Below, piece after piece: positions 5,476 to 11,547 of a DNA stretch of 11,547 nt. The DNA is taken from contig LT636257.1 of NCBI GenBank assembly GCA_900128565.1, positions 1 through 11,547 of the forward strand, written 5' to 3'. The notes beneath the pieces are model-generated. The model made no database searches and was not told the origin of the DNA. It saw only the letters and a program-made list of their open reading frames with translations. How positions within the stretch are numbered: the first letter of the stretch is position 1; each line of letters starts with the position of its first letter. The translations under genes were made by a program, and so were the position numbers. This DNA comes from Stramenopiles sp. TOSAG23-6. Its lineage: Eukaryota; Sar.

Positions 5476-8400
5476 ATGTACCAAAATGTTATATTTAATG
5501 CAAATCTTGAAAATTCTCAATTATGCCATCAAAATTTTAATTCATTTACCGACGGTAGTTTTGTAGCAAATAAGCATAGGCTGGACACACTAAATGATCA
5601 ACGCGTACGTCATTATATTTATTTTTTTTAAGTACGATATTTTGTACCTAATTTTTAAATTTTATTTACATTTTTTTACATTTTTATACGAAATTTTTTT
5701 AAATTTTTTTAAAATTTTTTAAAATTATTATATTTTAAATATCAATCGAAAATTTTTTTAAAATTTTTATATATTTTGTATATTTCTTTACAGAATATAT
5801 TTTATCAGATAAAGATATGATTGAAATACAACAATTAAAAGCAGAAGAACGAGAACGAGAAAAAATTTGTAGGTTTAAAAAAAAAAAATCGTACGAAATT
5901 TTGTACCTAATGATTTTTTTTTAAAACCCTAACCCTAACCTAACCTAATACATAAATGAACAATACAGTAGCTCAAGCGTTAAAAGATGCTCATAATAAG
6001 CATATTTGTCGTATACGTGCTCAGCGAATTCGAGGTAAAACTTCTGGTGAACGAAATTGTTTTTTAGGTATTTTAATTTTTTTCATACGAAATTTTGTAC
6101 CTAACATTTTTTTTTCAAATTTTCAATTTTAAAATGATTCTAGAAAATGTTTTTTTATTTCTACAATAATAATTTTTTATTTTTGTACAAATTTAAATGT
6201 AAATTTAAATTTAAAATTCATTTAAAAAAAAAATTGAAATATGTCAAACCATTGCAGGTATATCAAAAGATGGTTCTGGACAAACCTGGCAGAGTCTTTC
6301 TGAAACACGAAATCAACAAAAACGAAATCAACGAAAGTATAGGTACAATCATAATAATAACACACCTAAATTTTTTAGACAAACGAAATCTTCATTATTA
6401 AGACAAAAACGATACCAAAATGACCAAAATAACAAAGAAATGACGTCACTGTTGATGTCTCACAGCAGGTCTGTCAAAAAAAATCCAAACTCATCACGAA
6501 ATACTAAAAAAACTCCAAAAACGTTACGTAAAAAATTACGTAGAAAGAAAAATGAAGAAGAAACAAATACAACAAATACAACAAATACAACAAATACATC
6601 GTTTTGGTATAAGCAGCGAAACACAAAAATAAGTGAAAGTGAAAAATCTGTAAATTTTAGAAAAAAATATGAAACTTTTTTGAATTCTGAAAAAAATTTT
6701 GAAAAAAATTTTGATAATAATTTTGATAATAATATTGAGGAAAGACCTCAATGGTCTCTTAGTAAAAATAATATGAAAAAAGTATCCTATAGTAGACCTC
6801 ATATGGCTCCTGAGCGTGACACAAATGAAATTTTGGGTATACAACAAAATGATTCCAATTATTCTGGAGATGTGCGTTAAAAAAAAAAAAAAAAAAAAAA
6901 TTTCATACGAAAATTTTGTACCTAACCAATTTTTTTATTATTCAAAAAAAAAATATTTTTCACTCTATACAATGTAAATATTACAGAACGTCATAATAGC
7001 GACATCAAAGTATTTACTGCTCCAATGGGTGATTCTACAACTGGTACAACAAATTCATATAAAAATATAAAAAAGTCAAAAAATAATAATTTTGGACAAA
7101 ATGATAATTCAACAATTTTGTATGAAAATTTTGTACCTAAGGAAAGTTTTCCCGATAAACACGAATTCTTGAATGGTTTAGAAGAGTCTCTTGAATCTAT
7201 TGATCATGATGTAAACCCTAACCCTAATGAAAGTTGGGTCTTTCATTCAGATGTACTAGATGGATTACACGAAATATCAAAAGAAGAAGAATTTGTAGAA
7301 AACCCTAACCCTAACAAAAATATTCAGACTACAAATGACTCATTACACGAAATATCAAAACAAGAAGAATTTGTAGAAAACCCTAACCCTAACAAAAATA
7401 ATCTGACTACAAATGACTCATTACACGAAATATCAAAACAAGAAGAAATCGTTGAACATTTGAGTGAGTTTTTTTTCAAAATATTTTTGAAAAACCTTGA
7501 AAAAAAAAATTCGTACATAATTTTGTACCTAACGATTTTTTTTTTCAAAAATATTTTTTCACAATGAATTCTCGAAATCATCAAAAATTGATATGAATAT
7601 GAAAATATGGCAAAAAGTGATTGATACTGCAAAGAACAATACTAGTGGTAGACCGGGTAACGTATTCTTAGAAGACATCTCCAAAGAAAATATTGATTTT
7701 ACAATGATTACAGAATTATTACAATTACAAAACAATTTTCATACAAAAAAATATACACCTACCCGTACGTTGTTTATATACAAAATTTTGTAAAGAAAAA
7801 AAAAAAAATCTAAAATTTTTTTTCATACAAATTTTCATACCTAACATTTAAAAAAAAAAATCTAAAAAAAATCTAAAAAAAAATTTTTNATACAATATTT
7901 CATACCTAACATTAAAAAAAAATTGTATATATATTATATACTCTTTAGGTATTTTACGCATCAATCATCCATACGAGCAAAATATCATTGGATCTTCAGA
8001 ATCGACTTCAATTATTGAGTTACAAAACAAAACAAATCATAATGATATTCAAATGTTATTTTATGGTGGAGATAGTGAGGAGTTGACATCTATTGCGAGA
8101 TTTGGTTTTTCATCATTACACGAAAAACACGAAATGTCTACTAACCCTAACCCTAGTCACCCACAAAATGGTGATGCTTCTATAATTATCTGTTCTGATG
8201 ATATCAATATTGCTGATCAATTTCATAAATCATTACCAGAGACTCATTCTGTTGCATTACCTGGCCATTGGAAAGGTATAAAATTAACTGCCACGTGGCG
8301 AACACTATTAGTCGCTGTTGCGCCTGGTGAAATTGTAGACACAAACCCTAACCCTAGCTATACAAAAGGTTTAAAAGGTGTAAAAAAATGTATAGAAAAA

Positions 8401-8697
8401 AATGACTTGACGAATGTACAGTATATAATAAAGAATCTTGGAAGCCAAACAAATAAAACCAAAAATATAATGCAAAAAATAAAAAAAGCAGGATATAATT
8501 CTATTAAAGTTGATTTGTTGAATAATGATGAAAATGATAAAAAAACTGAAAACCCTAACCCTAGTACTGAAACATTTGAACATAATGAATCAAAACAAAA
8601 TCAAATTAAAGAGAGTAGATTTTTTTTAGATGTAAAAGACAAATGTGTGTTACCTTGTTTTTTGATTGAATATGAATATAATTGTATGTTTAATTGA
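5476..8697 (+). CDS. Basic low-complexity protein with C-terminal degenerate PARP-like domain (exons 5476-5608, 5794-5868, 5969-6067, 6258-6875, 6987-7467, 7568-7764, 7949-8697)
   Basis: The exons join in one open frame of about 783 residues. The middle is rich in K, R, N and T (for example TNTTNTTNTTNT), then come acidic 26-residue repeats. The C-terminus looks like a PARP/ADP-ribosyltransferase fold. ILRINHPYEQNI corresponds to the pre-catalytic 'RIQNP-LW-Y' helix. LFYGGDSEELTSIARFGF corresponds to 'LFHGT...I...GF'. SIIICSDDINIADQF corresponds to 'GIYFS...AD-Y', and the end CFLIEYEYN to the last strand. The usual histidine is tyrosine (FYGG) and the tyrosine is phenylalanine (ADQF), so activity is doubtful. 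The N-terminus is unsure: it may begin at ATG 5476 or continue from the upstream secreted-protein gene. The PARP assignment is inference from motif order; catalytic function is not claimed. Confidence 0.65.
5609..5793 (+). other. Intron, conventional GT-AG
   Basis: The donor is C|GTCATT, in phase 1, and the acceptor is TATTTCTTTACAG at 5793, a good pyrimidine-rich site. The join gives ...NDQRVQYILSDKDM. A family core (AGTACGATATTTTGTACCTA) lies at 5631-5650, then a long AT-rich stretch of 140 nt. The donor GTACGT at 5605 is stronger by consensus but does not match the acceptor phase. Confidence 0.6.
5869..5968 (+). other. Introner-like intron with internal telomere-like run
   Basis: Donor T|GTAGGT; core at 5889-5910 (TACGAAATTTTGTACCTAA); acceptor AACAATACAG at 5968. 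It is GT-AG and in phase 1, giving EREKILAQALKDAHNK. Joining instead at the internal AATACAT (5953) would create a stop, so here the conventional AG is favoured. The part between core and acceptor is telomere-like. Confidence 0.7.
5926..5949 (+). repeat. Telomere-like run inside an intron
   Basis: AACCCTAACCCTAACC followed by TAACCTAA: two full CCCTAA units then two shortened CCTAA units. It occupies the position where sister introns carry a T tract and contributes several CTAAC branch-point-like strings. Confidence 0.9.
6068..6257 (+). other. Intron, conventional GT-AG, with family core near its 5' end
   Basis: Donor TTAG|GTATTTTAA; acceptor CCATTGCAG|GTATATC at 6257; phase 1, giving NCFLGISKDGSGQ. 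AGGTAT is present at both junctions. The core lies at 6083-6105 and is followed, at 6146, by an internal CTAG and then a second AT-rich part. This suggests an introner-like unit fused to, or inserted in, a longer intron. Confidence 0.75.
6192..6215. repeat. Inverted copy of the AT-rich 24-bp block
   Basis: Exact reverse complement of 5356-5379, here within the intron 6068-6257. The two copies are about 810 bp apart and could pair in the transcript if both are retained. Confidence 0.6.
6876..6986 (+). other. Introner-like intron
   Basis: The core at 6901-6926 is CATACGAAAATTTTGTACC followed by TAACC. As GT-AG the intron is 6876-6986 (C|GTTAAA to ATTACAG), giving GDVQRHNSD. The alternative, 6873-6974, uses the direct ATG repeat (6870-6872 and 6972-6974) and gives GDVNITERHNSD. 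Both are in frame, and sequence alone does not decide. Confidence 0.65.
7117..7140 (+). repeat. Introner core sequence inside an open exon
   Basis: TTTGTATGAAAATTTTGTAC then CTAA reads in frame as ILYENFVPK. It shares an unbroken 17-base identity (GAAAATTTTGTACCTAA) with the intron core at 6901-6926. No splice-like ending (CCAAAATACAT) follows and the frame is open on both sides, so it is treated as exonic. Confidence 0.6.
7214..7227 (+). repeat. Telomere-like block in coding sequence
   Basis: AACCCTAACCCTAA, read N-P-N-P-N, just before the 26-residue repeats. Confidence 0.9.
7301..7315 (+). repeat. Telomere-like block in repeat unit 1
   Basis: AACCCTAACCCTAAC, read N-P-N-P-N within the first 26-residue unit. 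Confidence 0.9.
7379..7393 (+). repeat. Telomere-like block in repeat unit 2
   Basis: Identical to the block in unit 1 and 78 bp from it, so it was probably copied together with the unit rather than inserted separately. Confidence 0.9.
7468..7567 (+). other. Introner-like intron
   Basis: Core at 7510-7533 (TTCGTACATAATTTTGTACC); end TTTTTTCACAATGA. TGA is repeated directly at 7465-7467 and 7565-7567. Removing one copy plus the insert (100 nt) keeps phase 2 and gives EHLSEFSKSSKIDMNMKIWQ. No AG lies near the 3' end. The first AG (7616-7617, with the GTGAGT donor at 7464) is also in frame but removes about 17 more codons. Confidence 0.6.
7765..7948 (+). other. Intron, GT-AG, carrying two tandem family cores
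   Basis: Donor CCC|GTACGT; acceptor CTCTTTAG at 7948; phase 1, giving TPTRILRINHPY. Two related cores, both ending CATACCTAACATT, lie at about 7821-7846 and 7889-7913, separated by A-rich sequence. The single undetermined base of the window (N at 7889) is in the second core. Confidence 0.78.
8143..8155 (+). repeat. Telomere-like block in the PARP-like domain
   Basis: AACCCTAACCCTA, read N-P-N-P-S in a loop after GFSSLHEKHEMST. Confidence 0.88.
8344..8356 (+). repeat. Telomere-like block in the PARP-like domain
   Basis: AACCCTAACCCTA, read N-P-N-P-S after VAPGEIVDT. Confidence 0.88.
8551..8563 (+). repeat. Telomere-like block in the PARP-like domain
   Basis: AACCCTAACCCTA, read N-P-N-P-S after NDKKTE, before the last strand of the domain. 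Confidence 0.88.
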
Positions 8698-8706
8698 TTT
8701 TTTTAC

Positions 8707-8712
8707 AATAAA
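8707..8712 (+). terminator. Candidate polyadenylation signal of the PARP-like gene
   Basis: AATAAA ten bases after the TGA at 8695-8697. The position is plausible for a compact 3' UTR, but in such AT-rich DNA the hexamer is common and it is not known whether this organism uses it. Confidence 0.35.
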
Positions 8713-8912
8713 GAAAAAACTGCACTCTATATACTAATAAATTGATAAATTGGTCGTTATATAAAATTCTAACTATATTGACTTTTTGATCAATCTCAAT
8801 ACTTTTACTAATATATCATCATTGTAATTACTTCAATACATACAAAATTTTACACACTAAAAACATCAAGTAGTATACATTTTTATATACTTTTTTGTTT
8901 TTTTGAAGAATT

Positions 8913-8936
8913 ATTTTAGGATTTTAGGATTTTAGG
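8913..8936. repeat. Three tandem ATTTTAGG units
   Basis: Three perfect 8-bp units in a row, followed by ATTGG. They resemble degenerate telomere-type sequence (TTTAGG) but are of a different length class from the CCCTAA blocks and are not in a gene. Confidence 0.85.
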
Positions 8937-9033
8937 ATTGGAATGCGTCTACTCTACAAACAAATGGACATTCAGTAAAAGTATCATATCCACGTGAATT
9001 GAGAGAGATGACTCCATCGTTGTTCGTTGATAA

Positions 9034-9552
9034 TTAATTATCTTTGTGTTGAGTTTGCGTTTTTATTTTTTTCTTCTTCTTTTTTTTTTTTTTTCGTTTT
9101 TTATGTTGTCGCGTTTCAGTGCTTTCATCGATAGTACTGTATTTTCGCTTCTTTTCTTCATTGCTATGTTTTCGTTTTTTCTTTTTTCGTTTTTTCTTTT
9201 TTGTATAAATTTGACTCATTTCCGGTTTAATTCCTAAAATTTGCTCCACTGTACTCATATCCGGAACACAATTGATACCTTGTTTCTGAAGTAATGTTGT
9301 AACTTCCATATGTGATCGTGCAGTCTTTGGACCACGGCGAGAAATTCTCTCAGTGCTTGCTACATAGTGCCAGCTCTCTGGAAACGGAAGACAACTCACA
9401 AGATTCACCTGTGGTGTTCTTGTTTTGACAAGTGGTGTTCTAGGAGTAGGTATCTGTTGTAAAGACACACTTGTATCATCAATTAATAAAGAAGGAGAAC
9501 AACATGATAAAAGGGTTCTGATTGCACCTCGAGATGTTGCTACACTACACAT
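9034..9552 (-). CDS. Hypothetical protein with lysine-rich C-terminal tail
   Basis: 172 residues, not recognised. Residues 1-110 have ordinary composition (for example LLIDDTSVSLQQIPTPRTP, SWHYVASTERISRRGPKTA, VPDMSTVEQILGIKPEMSQI). From about residue 115 the chain is almost entirely K, R, E, H, T and S, with two KKKKRKKKKRK-type runs that would act as nuclear or nucleolar localisation signals. The composed first half with no stops supports a real gene, and the upstream gap of 512 bp offers a promoter. The long K runs correspond to A tracts in DNA, so slippage could change the tail. The stop is near the repeat-free gap at 8937-9033. A short basic nuclear protein is the best guess, without a function. 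Confidence 0.55.
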   Translation of the reverse strand: MCSVATSRGAIRTLLSCCSPSLLIDDTSVSLQQIPTPRTPLVKTRTPQVNLVSCLPFPESWHYVASTERISRRGPKTARSHMEVTTLLQKQGINCVPDMSTVEQILGIKPEMSQIYTKKKKRKKKKRKHSNEEKKRKYSTIDESTETRQHKKRKKKKKKKKKIKTQTQHKDN

Positions 9553-10064
9553 TGTACTAGAAAATATTAAATAGGACGAATAATTGGGAAATCAACGTTC
9601 TCCTATTAATTAGCCAACGTTTTATACAATGTACGCTTAAATACGTCGTTCTCTTTTTTTTTGATGTGCGATTACAAAATAAGTACAACGTACAACGTGC
9701 GATGTAATATTCTTATTTACTAATAGATACAAATGTTATTTGTTTACTAATCGACTCTTCTTGCTCTTTTCAATACTAAAAGTAAGGTGGAAGGAGCATT
9801 AGATACGTATACTATTGCTATTTGCGTGACACTGATAAAATAGCGCAAAAATAGTGAAATGAGTGACGTCAAACACGAAAAACAAGAGTTTGGTTTTTGT
9901 AACTGTTTTTTTTGAGGTCTTCATCCTTGGAAGGAGGTCAAAAAAAAAAAAGTGAACTATTTTCAGTTTGGTTTTTTTACACATACAAAATTGTATGCGT
10001 TGAATTATATGTCATGGACGACTTTTATACCACTGGTAATATACACAAGTAAATATCTTCAAGT
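9553..10064. promoter_or_regulatory. Divergent intergenic region
   Basis: 512 bp between the starts of the lysine-rich gene (-) and the propeller gene (+). It must carry both promoters. Visible items: a perfect TGACGTCA at 9864-9871 and a pair of GTACAAC direct repeats near 9683-9696. A 61-codon minus-strand frame at 9984-9799 has biased composition and no support. No TATA element could be assigned. Confidence 0.5.
9864..9871. promoter_or_regulatory. Perfect CRE-type palindrome
   Basis: TGACGTCA, the 8-bp palindrome bound by bZIP factors of the CREB/ATF type in many eukaryotes. It lies about 200 bp before the propeller gene start. The same octamer also occurs at 6442-6449 within coding sequence, so chance occurrence cannot be excluded. 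Confidence 0.4.
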
Positions 10065-11492
10065 ATGTATATAATGTTAAATATACAACTTCTGCTTGGT
10101 GTATTCCTCGTATTAAACATCACTACAATAAAAACAATAGTAGATGCGACGTGTAGTGATTGTTCTTGTTACCCATACTGTATGCCGTGGGAGGAATCAC
10201 GGCCATATTATAATCGAAACCCACAAACAATTAACAAATATATGGGTACGTTTACTAATTATGGTTCAAATCTCACCGAAATAGTGAAACAAGTCCTCAT
10301 TCTTCCTTATATTGTACCAATAGAACCTGTGTCATCAATGACTGAAGACGATTGGCTAACTCATTATTTATCACTCCAAGGCATAGATATCTCATTACGA
10401 CTTGGTGAGCTTAGCAATGATGATATCACAGCACGAACAGAATTGCGTAATAAATACATTACAATGTATTCAAATGATACCAAAATGAAGTCTGGATTTT
10501 TAGATAAAAATGATGCCGGTGCAGATTGGAACGTTTCTCCTATTTTACCCAATCTTTTGTATAATTCTACTTTTGTATACGGAATGGCTAATTTTAAAGC
10601 AGGGCAATGTGTGCAAAATCAAAATTGTGGTGAAATAACAGATAGAAAATCAGATAATGATTTTATTGATGGTTACATTGTTGATAGTATGTTTTTATTA
10701 TATATTTTTTTTATTTTTTTTTTTTTTTTTACAAATGTAAAACTAACATTTTTTTTTTTTGTATGATATTTTTTTACATTTCATGTGATATAACTGTAGC
10801 TAAAATAGATTCAAATACGGGAGACATTATTAATATATGGCAGTATGGTTCACCACAGAATGATATAGCAGTAGCTATTCTTGCAGATTCAGGGGTATCA
10901 AATCGAACAAAAAATAACTCTGACAAAAATGATATAAAAAATATGTATGTTTTATTTTTTTTTTTTTTTACCGAAAAAAAAAAATCAATTTTTTTTTTCA
11001 TACGAAATTTTGTACCTAACAAATTTTTTTTTTATAGAAAAATTTTGAAATATTTTTCCAAAATACATAGATAACGAAAATACAAATAGACCTCTACGTT
11101 CATGGGATTTTGATTGGCAAAATAATTTAGTATGGATTTTTGGTACAACAGAATCTCCACGTATGTATGTTTTAATTTTTTTTTTACTATGATTTTTTTT
11201 TTTATAAAAATTTTGTACCTAACGAATTTTTTTTTCAAATATTTTTCCAAAAGTCAATTGCACCAACTTTTTTTGAAAAGGGTCAAAAACCTACGAAAAT
11301 TGAACGGAGTAAAGGGCGTCCAAAAGGGAATAATAATCACAATGGATGTAATATTCCTTTTGATCCAAATCCTCTTGTTACTCATGATGATTTATTATAT
11401 AAAGTTAAAAATGGGGAAAATCCAGGAACAATGGTTGATATTGAAACAGACATGGGAAATGTCTATGTATGTTTTATTTTTTTTTTTGTATG

Positions 11493-11547
<55 letters not shown>
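10065..11547 (+). CDS. Secreted protein with SBBP-type beta-propeller repeats, 3' partial (exons 10065-10686, 10791-10944, 11069-11164, 11259-11466)
   Basis: A signal peptide (IQLLLGVFLVLNI core, residues ~5-20) leads into a cysteine-rich stretch (CSDCSCYPYCMPW) and about 150 residues without a known motif. From exon 2 the sequence reads DITVAKIDSNTGDI, IWQYGSPQNDIAVAILADSG, later LVWIFGTTES and MVDIETDMGNVYV. These match the SBBP pattern of outer strands, 'SDIFVAKLD..G' and 'A-D--GNVYVTG', seen in secreted beta-propellers. A lectin-like or adhesive role is typical of such repeats, but the ligand is unknown. The protein continues past the window. The reading frame is consistent over four exons when each introner-like insert is removed at its flanking repeat. 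Confidence 0.65.
10687..10790 (+). other. Intron of the propeller gene with GATA flanking repeat
   Basis: GTATGTTTTTATT begins at 10687. GATA occurs at 10683-10686 and again at 10787-10790. Removing one copy plus the insert (104 nt) gives YIVDITVAKIDSNTG, restoring the (D)I-VAKID motif of SBBP repeats. The GT-AG reading (AG at 10798-10799) is in frame but gives YIVDTKIDSNTG, losing four residues. The family core is degenerate here (AAATGTAAAACTAACATT). Confidence 0.6.
10945..11068 (+). other. Introner-like intron
   Basis: Begins GTATGTTTTATTTT. The core at 10999-11020 is CATACGAAATTTTGTACC followed by TAAC, and the end is CCAAAATACAT. The outer ends TATGTAT and ATACATA are inverted repeats of each other. 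Joining at AT keeps phase 2 and gives KNIDNENTNRPLRSWDFDW. The AG right after (ATAG at 11070) would produce a stop; the next AG (11089-11090) is in frame. Confidence 0.65.
11165..11258 (+). other. Introner-like intron
   Basis: Begins GTATGTTTTAATT. The core at 11203-11223 is ATAAAAATTTTGTACCTAAC. The end CCAAAAGTCAAT is a variant of the family end. An AT repeat gives phase 2 and ESPRIAPTFFEKG. A GT-AG reading with AG at 11252-11253 needs the weak donor at 11169. The ends are the least certain of the set. Confidence 0.5.
11467..11547 (+). other. 5' part of an intron, cut by the window end
   Basis: After ...GGAAATGTCTAT the sequence GTATGTTTTATTTT matches the starts of the sister introns. The core is not reached because the window ends in a run of 53 T (11495-11547). 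A long homopolymer at a sequence end often marks a failed assembly or read, so the T count is unreliable. Confidence 0.6.

Larger units (their letters stand above)
7265..7449 (+). repeat. 26-residue (78-bp) tandem repeat, about 2.4 units
   Basis: Units begin TTACACGAAATATCA at 7265, 7343 and 7421, exactly 78 bp apart. Each complete unit reads LHEISKQEEFVENPNPNKN plus seven more residues. Units one and two each contain a telomere-like block at 7301-7315 and 7379-7393. The third is cut short before the NPNPN part. The acidic Q/E/N repeats contrast with the basic region upstream. Confidence 0.92.
8698..9033. other. Intergenic gap between convergent genes
   Basis: 336 bp between the stops of the PARP-like gene (+) and the lysine-rich gene (-). 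It contains an AATAAA close to the first stop and a short tandem repeat, listed separately. No core, telomere-like block or convincing coding frame was seen here. Confidence 0.7.

Noticed and set aside
6147-6401. Plus-strand 84-codon frame MFFYFYNNN...
   Set aside because: It starts inside an AT-rich intron and then reads the following exon in the wrong frame; the Q/N/R-rich frame from 6258 joins neighbouring exons correctly.
6536-6847. Minus-strand 103-codon frame with CICCICCIC repeats
   Set aside because: Antisense of the TNTTNT low-complexity repeat; no independent support.
7265-7449. CRISPR-like regular spacing of repeats
   Set aside because: The 78-bp periodicity is a coding tandem repeat in frame, and the organism is eukaryotic.
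9046-9237. Plus-strand phenylalanine-rich frame
   Set aside because: Antisense of the lysine tracts in the minus-strand hypothetical gene.
9799-9984. Minus-strand 61-codon frame in the divergent gap
   Set aside because: Short, F/K-biased and without motif or neighbours; kept as non-coding.
11495-11547. Poly(A)/poly(T) tail of a retroposed gene
   Set aside because: It directly follows an intron start with family consensus and coincides with the window end; assembly end in a T tract is simpler.

Overview
The window is strongly AT-rich nuclear DNA from a unicellular eukaryote. Genes are compact and interrupted by short introns. Several proteins are purely eukaryotic: an RNA polymerase II Rpb3 tail, a Beclin-1/Atg6 autophagy protein, a tandem Aha1-type HSP90 co-chaperone, and a PARP-like domain protein. 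All three standard stops are used as stops. I cannot name the species. The short repeated introns with unusual ends recall the introner elements described in the parasitic dinoflagellate Amoebophrya, but that is only an analogy.

Layout: 1-60 is the 3' end of an intron, followed by the last Rpb3 exon (+, 61-504). A convergent, two-exon Beclin-1/Atg6 gene runs on the minus strand (2136 to 714). A 456-bp divergent intergenic region (2137-2592) leads into a three-exon gene with two Aha1_N domains (+, 2593-4174). Next come a 20-codon upstream ORF and a secreted conserved protein of unknown function (+, from 4276). This is followed, either as a separate gene or as one long spliced gene, by a basic, low-complexity multi-exon protein ending in a degenerate PARP-like fold (+, 5476-8697). 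A lysine-rich hypothetical gene lies on the minus strand (9552-9034). The window ends in a secreted multi-exon protein with SBBP-type beta-propeller repeats (+, from 10065), cut off inside an intron by a 53-base T run.

The most striking content is not a gene. At least fourteen intronic stretches share a core close to ATACGAAATTTTGTACCTAA, containing an inverted repeat around GAAATTTC and a branch-point-like CTAAC. The core is followed by a T tract and, in most copies, an ending near CCAAAATACAT or CACAATACAT. The cores are always in the sense orientation of the host gene, including in the minus-strand Beclin gene. In Beclin, homology (the conserved MVAFL segment) places the splice junction at a non-GT-AG site flanked by a direct ATG repeat. 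In the propeller gene, a flanking GATA repeat similarly restores an SBBP motif. This suggests introner-like elements spliced at short flanking duplications, mixed with ordinary GT-AG introns.

A second window-wide pattern is about ten copies of a two-unit telomere-like block (AACCCTAACCCTA), always with the C-rich strand as the sense strand. They lie in coding sequence (mostly read as NPNP, once as TLTL) and in two introns.

The genes do not form a single pathway. The transcription, autophagy and chaperone genes are housekeeping functions. The PARP-like and secreted proteins are the less understood part.
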